Shown: positions 23,442 to 33,806 of the stretch, piece by piece
Numbering within the stretch: position 1 is the first letter of the stretch
Layout of the letters: each line of letters starts with the position of its first letter
Origin: Euborellia annulipes
Taxonomy: Eukaryota; Arthropoda; Insecta; Dermaptera; Anisolabididae
Length of the DNA stretch: 64,000 nt
Assembly (NCBI GenBank): GCA_023213315.1
Contig: JAKCPI010006182.1
Location: forward strand, 248,001 to 312,000
Reading direction: 5' to 3'
Made by a program: the position numbers and the translations under genes
The notes under the pieces: model-generated
Told to the model about the DNA's origin: nothing
Databases searched by the model: none
The model's input: the letters and a program-made list of their open reading frames with translations, nothing else

Positions 23442-24115
23442 CTCTTCAAATAAGCACGAGGCTTTAGTTTTTGCGGCTCCTGCCTCCCTTCTTTATAAAT
23501 TGGCGAGGGGCGTCGAAAGACGCTCTCCTCCTTGGAAGCCATACAGAGGCGTGCAATTAGACTGATAGGTGATTCTACCCTTACCGCATCCCTACATTCA
23601 CTAGATCATAGAAGAAGCGTGTCTGCACTCTCTCTCTTCTACAGGTATTACCATGGTCAATGCTCTGCCGAATTAAAATCAATTATCCCACCCAATGCAA
23701 CATATTCACGGAACACAAGAGAGGCATCTTCCCAGCATCCCTATGCTGTTCAGATCACGACTAACAGAACAAATCAATTTCATTCTTCCTTTGTCCCCAT
23801 GACCTCCCGTGATTGGAACAAGCTCCCTGCGTCTATCTTCCCCAAAACCTACAATCTTCAGACTTTCAAGTCTAACCTCAACAGGCATCTTCTCAGTTCC
23901 CGCAGTTGAGTTTCCCCTTTATGCTTCTCCTTTTGTTTTTATTTTCTTCCTGGCTGCATGTGACTATTGGTCATTATAGGTCTTCGGACCTTATGCACCC
24001 ATTCCAAAAAAATTGTCTAGAACCTAGGCCCCTACCTTTTCTTAATCCTTGTCTCTCGCAATAACTAGCCAATTAATAGATATGCCAAAGACCGAGAGCC
24101 ATAACAATTATTATT
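23442..24115 (+). pseudogene. non-LTR retrotransposon remnant (C-terminal end of reverse transcriptase ORF)
   Basis: The frame 23532-23909 encodes 125 residues with RRAIRLIGDSTLTASLHSLD, SVSALSLFYRYYHGQC, TSRDWNKLPASIFP and FKSNLNRHLL. This is the typical extreme C-terminus after the RT domain of jockey/BovB-like arthropod LINEs. Upstream, a different frame (LLYKLARGVERRSPPW) carries a little more, so a frameshift is likely. The catalytic domain is absent. The following 200 nt are probably 3' UTR. It is 5'-truncated, with a hAT element directly upstream. Confidence 0.75.
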
Positions 24116-25490
24116 GGTAGTTGTTGTATTTAAAATTTAAGAATATGACATGTTTTGATGATTTGTATTACTTCTGAAGATGATACACCTTCGAAATATA
24201 AACTTTAGGTGAAATAATTATAAATAATGAAACACATAACCTTGAGTTTTTAATTTAATTTACCTCATTAAATTATGAAATGTATACTATAAAATAGAGG
24301 GGAGGGGAGGCAAAAAGGCAGGTGCTCAAGTTGGGAGGGGGGGGGGATTTCATATTTTTTCTTTTTTACCCTCGCAGCATTTAAGGTGGGGGAGAATAAA
24401 ATACAAAATTTAAAAGCGAAGCTAGAAGCAAAGCAAAGACGCTTCGAGCACCGAGAGGCGTCCATCAGGAACGACCCCCGGTCCTGTCCGTGTCTGGTAA
24501 TAAACGTTGACAGGCGACAGGATGAAATTTGATTTTTTAATTAAACAAATTTCGAATTGGATTATATAAAATAATTTTTTATAACTCGCTTTTTTTCTCT
24601 CTATAGGTGATTACATGAAATTTTTTTCATTTTATTTCATGCTATTCTTTAACATTAAACTCAATTTTCTCAATTTTTTGTTATTTCCTCAATTATATCA
24701 GCTAATGGCATTCGTCCTTCGTATTTCGTATTTTGTATTTATTTGCCATTCCCATGGCTTTCCTTATTCTACCAATTCCTAAATTATTCAAATCAGCCAC
24801 TAATTAAACAATTATATAAATATATTAACTGATTTCCTTGTAATGCACCTCTTAAGGGATGAATTAACATTAATTATTTAAATAATTAAGATTTTGTCAA
24901 TTCATGCCAACCTGAGGGGGGGCCCCTTAGCTGACCTACCATCAGAGAGCCTCCAATCTTTTTCTCCAAGGCATTTTTTTAATATATGACTAATCATTAA
25001 AATATCAGCTTATAATCCAAAAGAGATTTTTAAAATAATATTAAAATATTTATTTATTAAAATGAAATATGATGACGCCATTTCTTATGACTAATAGAAT
25101 AGTTTAAAAAAAAAACAAAATTATCATAATGGTGATTCATATTCAAAGATACATAGGCGAAAGTTCCTTGAATTTATGATTATTTGTTTTTAAAATATAA
25201 ATTAAAAATAGAAATTGATCCTTGGTTTAATTTGAAGAACACGAGTTGCCTGAGCTAAGATAGGTATTTCTTCTTTCTTCCCTTTTCTTTTTCATCATTC
25301 ATCAGGATGTGCGATGGATCACTCAATGGCTTCACTCGAGTCTAAGTTTTTATGTCAATCACAGAAAAAAGATTTTTATTTTCATTTTAAATAACTATTA
25401 TTTGGCCAGCAGCTAAAATTTCAAAACTCATATCCAAATACTCCTGACAAATCTGTTTTGTCCAAGTCAAGCTTAAAAAAGATTTTTGCA
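24116..25490. other. AT-rich intergenic sequence, little recognised
   Basis: No exon with coding character was seen. There is a poly-G tract at about 24337 and scattered A/T runs. A weak hammerhead-like word, 'ttctgaagatgatacacctt' then 'cgaaat', sits at about 24170. Confidence 0.4.
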
Positions 25491-25494
25491 ATTT

Positions 25495-25751
25495 AAGGGG
25501 GGGGGGGTAATCTGGAGTGACTGGTCGCACAGCACACATTTTTTTCTTAATTTCGGCAATTTAAAGGCGCATTCTGTACTTGTTTGCCAGAATATAAATA
25601 CAAATCAAATTTGTAAGTATTAATTTTTAAAATTTTACATTAAAAATTCATTTTTTTTTCGAAAAAAGTTATTTTTTTTTTCAAATCTCAGGGGGGGGGT
25701 AATTACCCCCCTTTACCCCCCCCCCCCCCCCCGCCCTTTTATCCGCCCTTG
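25495..25751. repeat. MITE-like repeat with poly-G/poly-C tracts
   Basis: The right end, tttatccgcccttgg, matches gtatccgcccttg at about 55545. The internal attctgtacttgtttgccag and acaaatcaaattt are shared with 55390-55440. The left terminus is not clear. Confidence 0.5.
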
Positions 25752-26127
25752 GTTCCGATCCACAAATCCAGATCCTCGATCCGAAAATCCGGTCCGATCC
25801 GCAAATCCGGTTCAGTTTCTAATCAAATTGCCGAATTAAAATCCGGTTCTTCGGCCAAATTTTCGGCCATTTTTTATTCGATTGGATGAAAGATATATAA
25901 AATAGGCATTATTCGTAAACAAACAAAAGGATGTATATTTAAAAAAATAAGTTTTAAACGATTGGCAATCCTTTGAAAAGAATCTAAAATCCAGGATTGC
26001 TAATCCTTCAAAAAGGATTAGCGACCCGATTCTAGATCCAGAGATCAAAAATGATTTCGATCCAGATCCGAAATCTTGGATCGGATCTTCGGATATAAGT
26101 CCAAAAGGATCGCGGTCCTGCCCATCC
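25752..26127. repeat. repeat with tandem CGATCC/AATCCGG motifs, hAT-like right end
   Basis: Many short direct variants of tccgatccgcaaatccgg occur on the left and their complements on the right (gatccagatccgaaatcttgg). The right end, cctgcccatccctg, resembles common hAT termini (CAGGGATGGGC inverted). The left terminus is not intact. Confidence 0.5.
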
Positions 26128-26246
26128 CTGATATAAGTTTATTACAAAAAAAACTTTATCTAAAAAGAGAAGAAGCAACTTGAGCTATCATCGCCTCCTT
26201 GGAACTTTTATATAATAAAATAATTTATAATTATAATTATATTATA

Positions 26247-26825
26247 CAGGGTGTCCCGAAAAACAGTGTCAAGCGGAAGTCCAGAGATAGAGCTTGGGGT
26301 ACCCGAGTTACCCCGTATGTTATGCGATTTTTTATAGTTTTCGAGTTATGAATTTTTTTTTTTTTTTTTGAAAATTTTCGACCTGAACAACTTTATTTTA
26401 TTTTATTGTTTTTAAAGTAGAAGACATTTTCCAGATATTTTTTTTGCAACTAAGTCTTTATAAGTCTTTTATGCTTAAAATAATCATTTTCATAACTTTG
26501 ATGAGAAGTGTGAAAATGTTGGTGTAAATTTAAAAGATTAGTTACGTTCGGTGAATTACGACTTAAATTTTCAACTTTTAATTAAAAATCTAAACAGGTG
26601 ACTTTATGGTTCCTAAGTAGTTTTCGAAAATTCTCCAGACTCTCAGCTTTCATAATCATTTGAAAAAAATATCACTTAAATATAAGACAGCCAGGTGGAA
26701 AATTCTTAAAGATTACAAAAAAAATATCTGGGAAATGTCTTCTACTTTAAAAAAAATAAATAAATAAAAAAAAAAAAAAATCTCAAAAATTCATAACTCG
26801 AAAACTATAAAAAATCGCATAACAT
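26247..26825. mobile_element. palindromic mariner-like MITE, left part (interrupted)
   Basis: Begins CAGGGTGTCCCGAAAAA after TA. The words cgcataacat/atgttatgcg and ttataactcgaaaact-like sequence repeat in inverted order at both ends of this part. The missing right end is found at 32183-32266, so the element was split at 26825 by the block 26826-32182. Confidence 0.75.
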
Positions 26826-27034
26826 CATGGGCCTAACTAGAAAATTTGGCTAAGGGGGCCATGGGACCAGCCATCCTCGCTGGGGGGGGGGGGGTGGGAC
26901 CAGCTATCCTCCGGAGAGCCTGGAAAGCCTCATATTTTCTCAATTTTACTTGGGGCCGGGAGCTTTCTGGGGGGGGAGGACACGAGCCTTCTGGGGGGCC
27001 ATGCCCCCTCCCGGCACCCCTAGTTACGCCCATG
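26826..27034. mobile_element. short hAT MITE (CATGGGCGTAACTAG family), unit A
   Basis: Both ends are present (CATGGGCCTAACTAG, CTAGTTACGCCCATG) around a G-rich core with ctatcctccgg and cctggaaagcc words shared with units at 29604 and 32030. It has no own direct flank repeat; the left flank pairs with the right flank of the distant unit C. Confidence 0.75.
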
Positions 27035-27839
27035 CCTCTCCCTCCCCTAACGCGTAATATGTGGACAACCCCTAAAGTATTTATTTAAAATTTATATAAT
27101 ATTCGTTTATTTAATAAAAATTGGGAGTGCGGAGATTGCTAATAAAGAGAAATAAAAAAAAAACGTTTGAAAATTTTATGTAGAGATAAAAGGGAAAATT
27201 TCAGAGAATATAGAACGATGATCCTTTTAACTATCATTTGATTGGTTGAACGGATGGTTAGATTAAAGAAAAAATATATTCTTAATTATTCAATTTTAGT
27301 TGCATGTGAATATTCTCTAGGAAATTCTAAACTCATTACAAAAAATCCGATGCGAATTGGATGCGCCGTTTCCGAGTTTTAGACAATTGATTTAGCAAAG
27401 TTTTTATTCATTTCCATTCGGGCTCTTAGTTTGAGCAAAGGAGGGGCGGGTCGCGGGTGACAGCAGCCCCCACTCCTCTGCTCTGATTGTCGCCAGGAGC
27501 CCTCCCCTCGTTTCTAAGAAATATTCTTTCTCTTTTTAAAAATAATAATTTAACAGCTTTTAAGTTAATTTTTTTTTTTTGGACATTTGGAAGAATTATA
27601 AAAATTGAACAAGAAAAAAAAATTAATTAAGCAGTCAGAGAATATTGCCAAATAAATGATAGTTATATATTTAGTTAGATGTATAAACTTTCAATTCTTC
27701 ATCATCACATGCTTGTTATATTTATTTGAACACAAGCGATATTTCGATCTTGTGCGGGAATAAGGCAAAAGAAGGAAGAAGATTACTGTAGGATAGTTAA
27801 ATATCAAAGTGTAAAATTTAATTTTGAGTACTTCAAACA

Positions 27840-28220
27840 ATTTTCACAAAATTTTACTGATGTACTTTTTAAAAGGGCATCTAAATAATTGATTTATATG
27901 AATTTTAATCTAAAAAGTAAAAGATTTAAATTCTGTTACCATAGCAACCATTTCACCTATCTTTCCTATGAAGAACAAGAGTAAAGTGGTCTTCAGAAGA
28001 TTTCAACGGCAAAATAAGAATATAAATTTTAAAGAGCATCTAAAAAATAATTGATTTTTATTAATTAAAAAAAAAAAATCGTTGGAGCGAATTTTGAGAA
28101 AATCGAAAAAAACTGAAAAACTACATCAGTAAAGTACTAGTACTTTTTGGCTGATTTTGATTAAAAGCTTATTTTCACGCCTCAGGGGGGTGTCTAACTT
28201 AAATATAAAATTTCACCACT
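27840..28220. repeat. dispersed repeat, copy in opposite orientation
   Basis: Contains atcagtaaagtactagtact and aacggcaaaataagaatata, the same words as 56530-56720. It ends where the direct duplication starts (28221). Confidence 0.6.
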
Positions 28221-28904
28221 GAACTAAAGGTCTAAAGGATGGATTTTATTATTTAATATATTTATGAGAAATAAGCATCTCTTTGATTGAAGACAACATA
28301 TTTTGAAATTTTATTTTTTCTAAAAGGATTGAATTTTTATAGATAAATATGCAGTCTTTTATTCTTAGAGTTAAATAAAGTTTCGAATAAAATTTTATAA
28401 AAGCATAAAAAGATGAAATCAATCAATTAGGCAATTATTCCAAATGCTGGGAGAGCATCGATTTGTTTTTTCTAATTCGATCGGCGCCCAGAGTGCAGCC
28501 AGGGAGCCTCGCTTCACTCTCGTCTAGGCTTTTATTCACGCGCACAATCGCTTTTCAAAAAGTCGCTATATCTCTCTTATTTTTCGTTGGATTTGTGAAA
28601 AAATGCAAAACTGGTCTTTTCAATCAATTATAAAGCTATAGACATTTTTTTATTTAACTACGACCACATAAAATGGGGGTTTATTTATTGCCTTTTACAA
28701 CTTCAGATTTTAACTGCCTCTTTAATTTTCTAATTATCCTAATTTATTGTTTTTTAATTAAATAAACACATTTAGGCCCTGATATGGATCGAATAACTTG
28801 GTATATAAAATATTCAAGCAAAAACAATGAAATTTTAGTCTCAAAACGTTCTGAAAATGATTAAAAATCGATTTTCCAAATTTATTTTGACATATTAATT
28901 TTTA

Positions 28905-29511
28905 GCTAAATATTTTTCGAGATCTATAAATTTGAATAAGATAATAGTATTCAAAATACCTTGATTCCATGGGCGTAGCCAGGGGAAGGCAGGGAGGGGC
29001 CTTTGCCCCTCCCTGGCTTGTCCTAAAAATTAAAAAAAAAAAAAACAAATATATATTTTTCCCATTGGGATTTTTTTTTTAAGCGCCCCAATCCACTACA
29101 TTAATTTAATTTTTCTTTATTTAAATAAATAATTAATAATCTATGTATATATTAATTGCAACCCCCCCTCTCGCTCTAACGAGGGGTTGCCCCCCCCCCT
29201 AACAAGATGTCTGGCTACGCCCATGCTTGATTCGGACTTAACAAGTCATAGATATATTTAACAAGTCTGCGAGTGTTTTTTATTGATGAGGCCAAACATC
29301 GAACCCAGGATCTCCGCCTTTCCGGGGCATAGGCGTGCTATCCATTGCACCAGGCTACCGGACCCTCGACCTGCACAAAGTGAGTTTTATTGGTGCAGGT
29401 CGAGGGTCCGGTGGCCTGGTGCAATGGATAGCACGCCTATGCCCCGGAAAGGCGGAGATCCTGGGTTCGATGTTTGGCCTCATCAATAAAAAACACTCAC
29501 AGACTTGTTAA
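28905..29511. mobile_element. SINE-type insertion with 13-bp target duplication
   Basis: Flanked by atattaattttta on both sides (28892-28904, 29512-29524). Copy 2 of the surrounding duplication has a single uninterrupted copy of this word at about 31938, a natural empty site. It includes inverted tRNA-like modules (29280-29490; A-box-like GTGGCCTGGTGCAATGG, B-box-like GGGTTCGATG) and a nested hAT MITE. A related body is at 60240-60450. Confidence 0.82.
28968..29225. mobile_element. hAT-type MITE nested in the SINE insertion, exact 8-bp duplication
   Basis: The ends CATGGGCGTAGCCAGG and CTGGCTACGCCCATG are flanked by cttgattc on both sides (28960-28967, 29226-29233). The related SINE body near 60320 reads straight through (ctcgattcttttcggactt), an independent empty site. 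A C-run lies inside the right end. Confidence 0.88.
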
Positions 29512-29603
29512 ATATTAATTTTTACTTTCTCTTAATATTCAAAAATCAATTATTTTTTTGATGCTGTTTTATTTTGCTTTCAAAATTGTTTGAAGACCAC
29601 TAT

Positions 29604-29764
29604 GGGCGTAACTAGAGAATTTGGCTGGGGGGGGGGCATTTGGAGCAGCTATCCTCCGGTGGGCCTGGAAAGCCCCATATTTTCTCAATTTTTCTTGGGG
29701 CAAGGAGCTTTCTGGGGGGGGGGGGGGGGCAGGCCCCCCGGCACCCCCCTAGTTACGCCCATGA
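29604..29764. mobile_element. short hAT MITE (CATGGGCGTAACTAG family), unit B
   Basis: Reads tATGGGCGTAACTAGAG through CTAGTTACGCCCATG, with G-runs of about 10 and about 17 inside. It occupies the same position in the duplication as unit C, so it was present before the duplication. Confidence 0.75.
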
Positions 29765-30556
29765 AAAGGACACAAGGATCTTAATAGTTTAAAATATTTT
29801 ATTTAAAAAATATTTTTATTTGTGGGAGTAGGTCCATTTTGAGTGGATACTAACGGAAGAAAAATATATTTTTTTAAATTATATCATTGTTAATTGTTAA
29901 GGCCAAAGCGCCTTTAACACCCGTCTCAGGAAGAAAAATCAATAAATCCCACCTCAATAATCAATCAAAAGTTAGAATATATTTATTTCCTTTAATAAAA
30001 TAATTTTTTCATATTCATTTTTTTAAATTATTTAATTTGTTTTTTTCTTCTAATTTGGTGAATATAAAAAAAAAAAACAAATAGTTTTATTACTTTCTCT
30101 TTTTTTATTTCTGTCTTTTTAATGGCTTCTAGGAAAAGATGACGTCACGCGCATTGTTTGGAATCCGGTGCATGTGCACCAAGGACTGAGACTCAGCATC
30201 TTTAAGCGACTCTCTCCATCTCACTCGCACTCATTACCTTCGCTCTCTTGCTATTCAAATGCCATTGCAGGGCCTCTTTTAGACCACAATATTTGAATAT
30301 TTGCTTTTTCGAGGAGGGGGCGCCATTTAGGCCCCCTCCCCTCCCCCTTTAGGTTGTCCCCTCCGTGATATTTATACTAATTTTATGAAATTTGTTTGAT
30401 TAAATTAAGGATTATTTTCATTTTAACAAAATGGTTTATAGAATCGACACCAGGTGGCAGCACTTGCCGGCGGTGCCTTGCAATTATGCACAATATTTGC
30501 TTGCAAGGCTGTCTGTCTTTATTCAATTTCGAGTCCCTAAAGAAAAAAAATAAATG
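29765..30556. other. spacer between duplication copies
   Basis: AT-rich. A less AT-rich stretch at about 30140-30290 (gacgtcacgcgcattg, tgcatgtgcacc) is followed by a G-rich MITE-like scrap at about 30312-30365. No coding exon seen. Confidence 0.4.
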
Positions 30557-30572
30557 AACTAAAGGTCTAAAG

Positions 30573-30856
30573 CAGTGTTTCCCAACCTTTTGAAGTCCAC
30601 GGCACCCCAAAGGTGCGTTGGGAATAATATTACAAACTAGCGGCACCCTTCCTTTTTTTTCCCTATCAAATCGAAATTTTTTTCCACCCTGGGGCAAATT
30701 TTTTTCCCTTGCGTGAAAATCATTTGACCTTTTTTTTAGCAAAACTTTATTTTTTCGCCTCTTTATTTTATTTTTTTTATCTAAATATCTCGCGGCACCC
30801 CTTAGGCATTCTCGCGGCACCCTTGGGTGCCGGGGCACACCGGTTGGGAACCACTG
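30573..30856. mobile_element. hAT-type MITE with exact 8-bp duplication and paralogous empty site
   Basis: The ends CAGTGTTTCCCAACC and GGTTGGGAACCACTG are flanked by gtctaaag on both sides (30565-30572, 30857-30864). Copy 1 reads aaaggtctaaaggatgg without the element. The long minus-strand open frame here (30383-30838) is a by-product of low-complexity sequence. Confidence 0.9.
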
Positions 30857-31271
30857 GTCTAAAGGGATGCATTTTATTATTTAATATATTTATGAGAAAT
30901 AAGCATCTCTTTAAGTGAAGACAAAATATTTTGAAATTTTATTTTTTCTCAAAGGATTGAATTTTTATAGATAAATATGCAGTCTTTTATTCTTAGAGTT
31001 AAATAAAGTTTCAAATAAAACTTTATAAAAGCATAAAAAGATGAAATCAATCAATTTGTCAATTATTTCAAATGCTGGGAGAGCATCGATTTGTTTTTTC
31101 AAATTCGATCGGCGCCGAGAGTGCAGCCAGGGAGCCTCGCTTCACTCTCGTCTAGGCTTTTATTCACGCGCACAATCGCTTTTCAAAAAGTCGCTATATC
31201 TCTCTTATTTTTCGTTGGATTTGTGAAAAAATGCAAAACTGGTCTTTTCAATCAATTATAAAGCTATAGAC

Positions 31272-31690
31272 CACTGATTCCCAACCGGTGTGCCCCGGCA
31301 CCCAAGGGTGCCGCGAGAATGAGTAAGGGGTGCCGCGAGATATTTAGATAAACCAAAAAAAAAAATAAAGAGGCGGAAAAAATAAGGTTTTTAAAAAAAA
31401 AAAGGGTCAAAATGATTTTAACGTAAGCGGCAAAAATGTTCCCGAGTGCGGAAAAAAATTAGCTTTGTTAAAAAAGGATCAATTGATTTACACGGAAGGG
31501 AAAAATTTCAGCAAAAATTCGGCAACAATTTCGTTTTCATAAAAAAAAAAAGGTAAAATGATTTTCACAAATAATTTTCCGCAGCTTCCGTTTTGCTAGG
31601 GGGGGGGGGGGGGAGGGTGCCCCACATGTGTAATGTTATTCCCAACGCACCTTTGGGGTGCCGTGGACTTCAAAAGGTTGGGAAACACTG
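31272..31690. mobile_element. second member of the CAGTG-TTCCCAACC hAT MITE family, opposite orientation
   Basis: The ends CACTGATTCCCAACC and GGTTGGGAAACACTG are flanked by ctatagac and ctttagac (one mismatch). Copy 1 has the uninterrupted site gctatagacatttttttatt near 28636. 419 bp with a G-run near the right end. Confidence 0.87.
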
Positions 31691-32028
31691 CTTTAGACAT
31701 TTTTTTATTTAACTACGACTACATAAAATGAGGGTTTATTAATTGCCTTTTACATCTTCAAATTTTAACTGCCTCTTTCATTTTCTAATTTATTATTTTT
31801 TAATTAAATAAACACATTTAGGCCTTGATATTGATTGAATAACTTAGTATATAAAATATTCAAGCAAAAACAAAGAAATTTTAACCTCAAAACGTTCTGA
31901 AAATGATTAAAAATCGATTTTCCAAATTTATTTTGACATATTAATTTTTATTTTCTCTGCAAATTCAAAAATCAATTATTTTTTTGATGCTGTTCTATTT
32001 TGCTTTAAAAATTGTTTGAAGACCACCA

Positions 32029-32182
32029 TGGGCGTAACTAGAGAATTTGGCTGGGGGGGGGGGGCATGGGACCAGCTATCCTCCGGTGGGCCTGGAAAGC
32101 CCCATATTTTCTCAATTTTTCTTGTAGCAAGGAGCTTTCTGGGGGGGGGGGCAGCCCCCCGGCACCCCTAGTTACGCCCATG
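32029..32182. mobile_element. short hAT MITE (CATGGGCGTAACTAG family), unit C
   Basis: CATGGGCGTAACTAGAG through CTAGTTACGCCCATG. The left flank is aagaccac, as in unit B, and the right flank cataacat pairs with the flank left of unit A. It forms the right boundary of the composite block. Confidence 0.77.
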
Positions 32183-32266
32183 CATAACATACATGGGGTG
32201 ATTCGGGTACCCCAAGGGGCCTCTATCTCTGTATTTCCGCTTGTCACTATTTTTTGGGACACCCTG
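32183..32266. mobile_element. palindromic mariner-like MITE, right part
   Basis: Inverted counterpart of 26247-26315: gattcgggtacccc, ctctatctctgtatttccgc and the end TTTTTTGGGACACCCTG. It is separated from its left part by the composite block. Confidence 0.75.
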
Positions 32267-32286
32267 TTTATAATATAATTATATAT

Positions 32287-33799
32287 GGGGCATTCCACGC
32301 CAACTCGACCACTTTTGAACCCGACCATTTTTGATTTTGCTGAAACTTTGTCATCTTTTTGTACCCTATTTAAAACGTGTTTGAGAATTTTTTCAGATTT
32401 TACGACCCAGCCAAAAAAAAGTTATAGCCTTTTCAAAAAACATCGATTTTTTTTTTAAATAACCGTAAAACTGTCAAAAATTAACTTATCGGGACGATTT
32501 TTTTTTGAAATTTTTGTCTTTAAATGTACTTTTCAGAAAAAAATATGACAAAATTTTACAGATTCATCTTGAACGTTTTTTTTGACATTTTCGGAAAAAA
32601 ACGAAAATTTCGGGATGAATGACACTTTTTTTTTAATTTTTTTTTTTATAAAAAACTTTGATTTTTTCTACAAATGCTCAGAAAATTTCAGAGTGGGATT
32701 ATTTCGCGTTCTATTTTTTTTTATTTTTGAAAAAAAAAAAATTTTTTCTCCGCTTATTTATCATGATGGTGCTCTTAAATTCTTCCAGGATTGACTGAGA
32801 TTCTAGAAAATTGAAGAAAAATAATAATAATAATAGTTAGGGGTGATGAAAATCGACAAAATTCCATTTATCCTGAAAAAATTAGAAATTAGTTGTGTAT
32901 TCAACTACTGAAGTATTTGAAGCTTCAAGTAAAAGCTTAGAAACATGGGCGTAACTAGGGGGTGCCAGGGGGCCTGGCCCTCCCCAGAAAGCTCCTTACC
33001 CCAAGAAAAATTGAGAAAATATGGGGCTTTCCAGGCCCACCCGAAGATGGCTGGTCGCATGGCCCCCCCTTCAATTTTTCTTGGGGTAAGGAGCTTTCTG
33101 GGGAGGGCCAGCCCCCTGGCACCCCCCTAGTTACGCCCATGTTTCTAAGCTTTTACTTGACGCTTCAAATACTTCAGTAGTTGAATACACAACTAATTTC
33201 TAATTTTTTCAGGATAAATGGAATTTTGTCGATTTTCATCACCCCTAACTATTATTATTATTATTTTTCTTCAATTTTCTAGAATCTCAGTCAATCCTGG
33301 AAGAATTTAAGAGCACCATCATGATAAATAAGCGGAGAAAAAATTTTTTTTTTTTTTCAAAAATAAAAAAAAATAGAACGCGAAATAATCCCACTCTGAA
33401 ATTTTCTGAGCATTTGTAGAAAAAATCAAAGTTTTTTATAAAAAAAAAAATTAAAAAAAAGTGTCATTCATCCCGAAATTTTCGTTTTTTTCCGAAAATG
33501 TCAAAAAAAAACGTTCAAGATGAATCTGTAAAATTTTGTCATATTTTTTTCTGAAAAGTACATTTAAAGACAAAAATTTCAAAAAAAAATCGTCCCGATA
33601 AGTTAATTTTTGACAGTTTTACGGTTATTTTAAAAAAAAATCGATGTTTTTTGAAAAGGCTATAACTTTTTTTGGCTGGGTCGTAAAATCTGAAAAAATT
33701 CTCAAACACGTTTTCAATAGGGTACAAAAAGATGACAAAGTTTCAGCAAAATCAAAAATGGTCGGGTTCAAAAGTGGTCGAGTTGGCGTGCAATGCCCC
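32287..33799. repeat. giant near-perfect palindrome, arms of 728 and 729 nt
   Basis: The arms 32287-33014 and 33071-33799 are inverted copies with only scattered differences (outer end ggggcattccacgcc versus ggggcattgcacgcc read inward). The 56-nt spacer 33015-33070 lies inside a CATGGGCGTAACTAG-family hAT MITE, whose right-hand end is present twice, facing outward at 32945 and 33141. The unit has no coding frame. Confidence 0.9.
32945..33141. mobile_element. fold-back hAT MITE at the centre of the palindrome
   Basis: Both outer ends are the right-end version of the family (CATGGGCGTAACTAGGGGG and its inverse), whereas ordinary copies have two different ends. The flanks cttagaaa and tttctaag are inverted, not direct, so this is not a simple insertion but part of the inverted duplication. 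Confidence 0.75.
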
Positions 33800-33806
33800 A
33801 TATATA

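Larger units (their letters stand above)
28221..29764 (+). repeat. direct duplication, copy 1
   Basis: From gaactaaaggtctaaag onward this matches 30557-32182 over all shared parts, including gaaataagcatctctttga, gatcggcgcc and cgcgcacaatcgcttttcaa. Copy 1 alone carries the 607-bp insertion 28905-29511. Copy 2 alone carries two hAT MITEs. Confidence 0.85.
26826..32182. mobile_element. composite block bounded by hAT ends, with one outer 8-bp target duplication
   Basis: The left end is CATGGGCCTAACTAG at 26826 and the right end is CTAGTTACGCCCATG at 32168-32182. The immediate flanks are cataacat (26818-26825) and cataacat (32183-32190). Sequences outside join into one mariner-like MITE. The two outermost units are themselves short MITEs (26826-27034 and about 32030-32182), so the block looks like a macrotransposition of everything between. 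Confidence 0.65.
30557..32182 (+). repeat. direct duplication, copy 2
   Basis: Second copy of 28221-29764, interrupted by hAT MITEs at 30573-30856 and 31272-31690. Outside the insertions it aligns closely by eye. Confidence 0.85.

Noticed and set aside
24170..24215. Hammerhead ribozyme
   Set aside because: The ctgaaga and cgaaat words are present, but stem II and the CGTC are not convincing.
26833..27088. Overlapping Gly/Pro-rich open frames on both strands
   Set aside because: They are translations of poly-G/poly-C tracts in a short hAT MITE; similar frames recur in each copy (29590, 32038, 32945).
29395..29475. Functional tRNA gene
   Set aside because: Polymerase III boxes are present, but the acceptor strands do not pair, and the module sits in an inverted pair inside a retroposed unit.
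30383..30838. 151-codon open frame on the minus strand
   Set aside because: It spans a hAT MITE and its flanks; Lys/Phe-rich low complexity with no family features.
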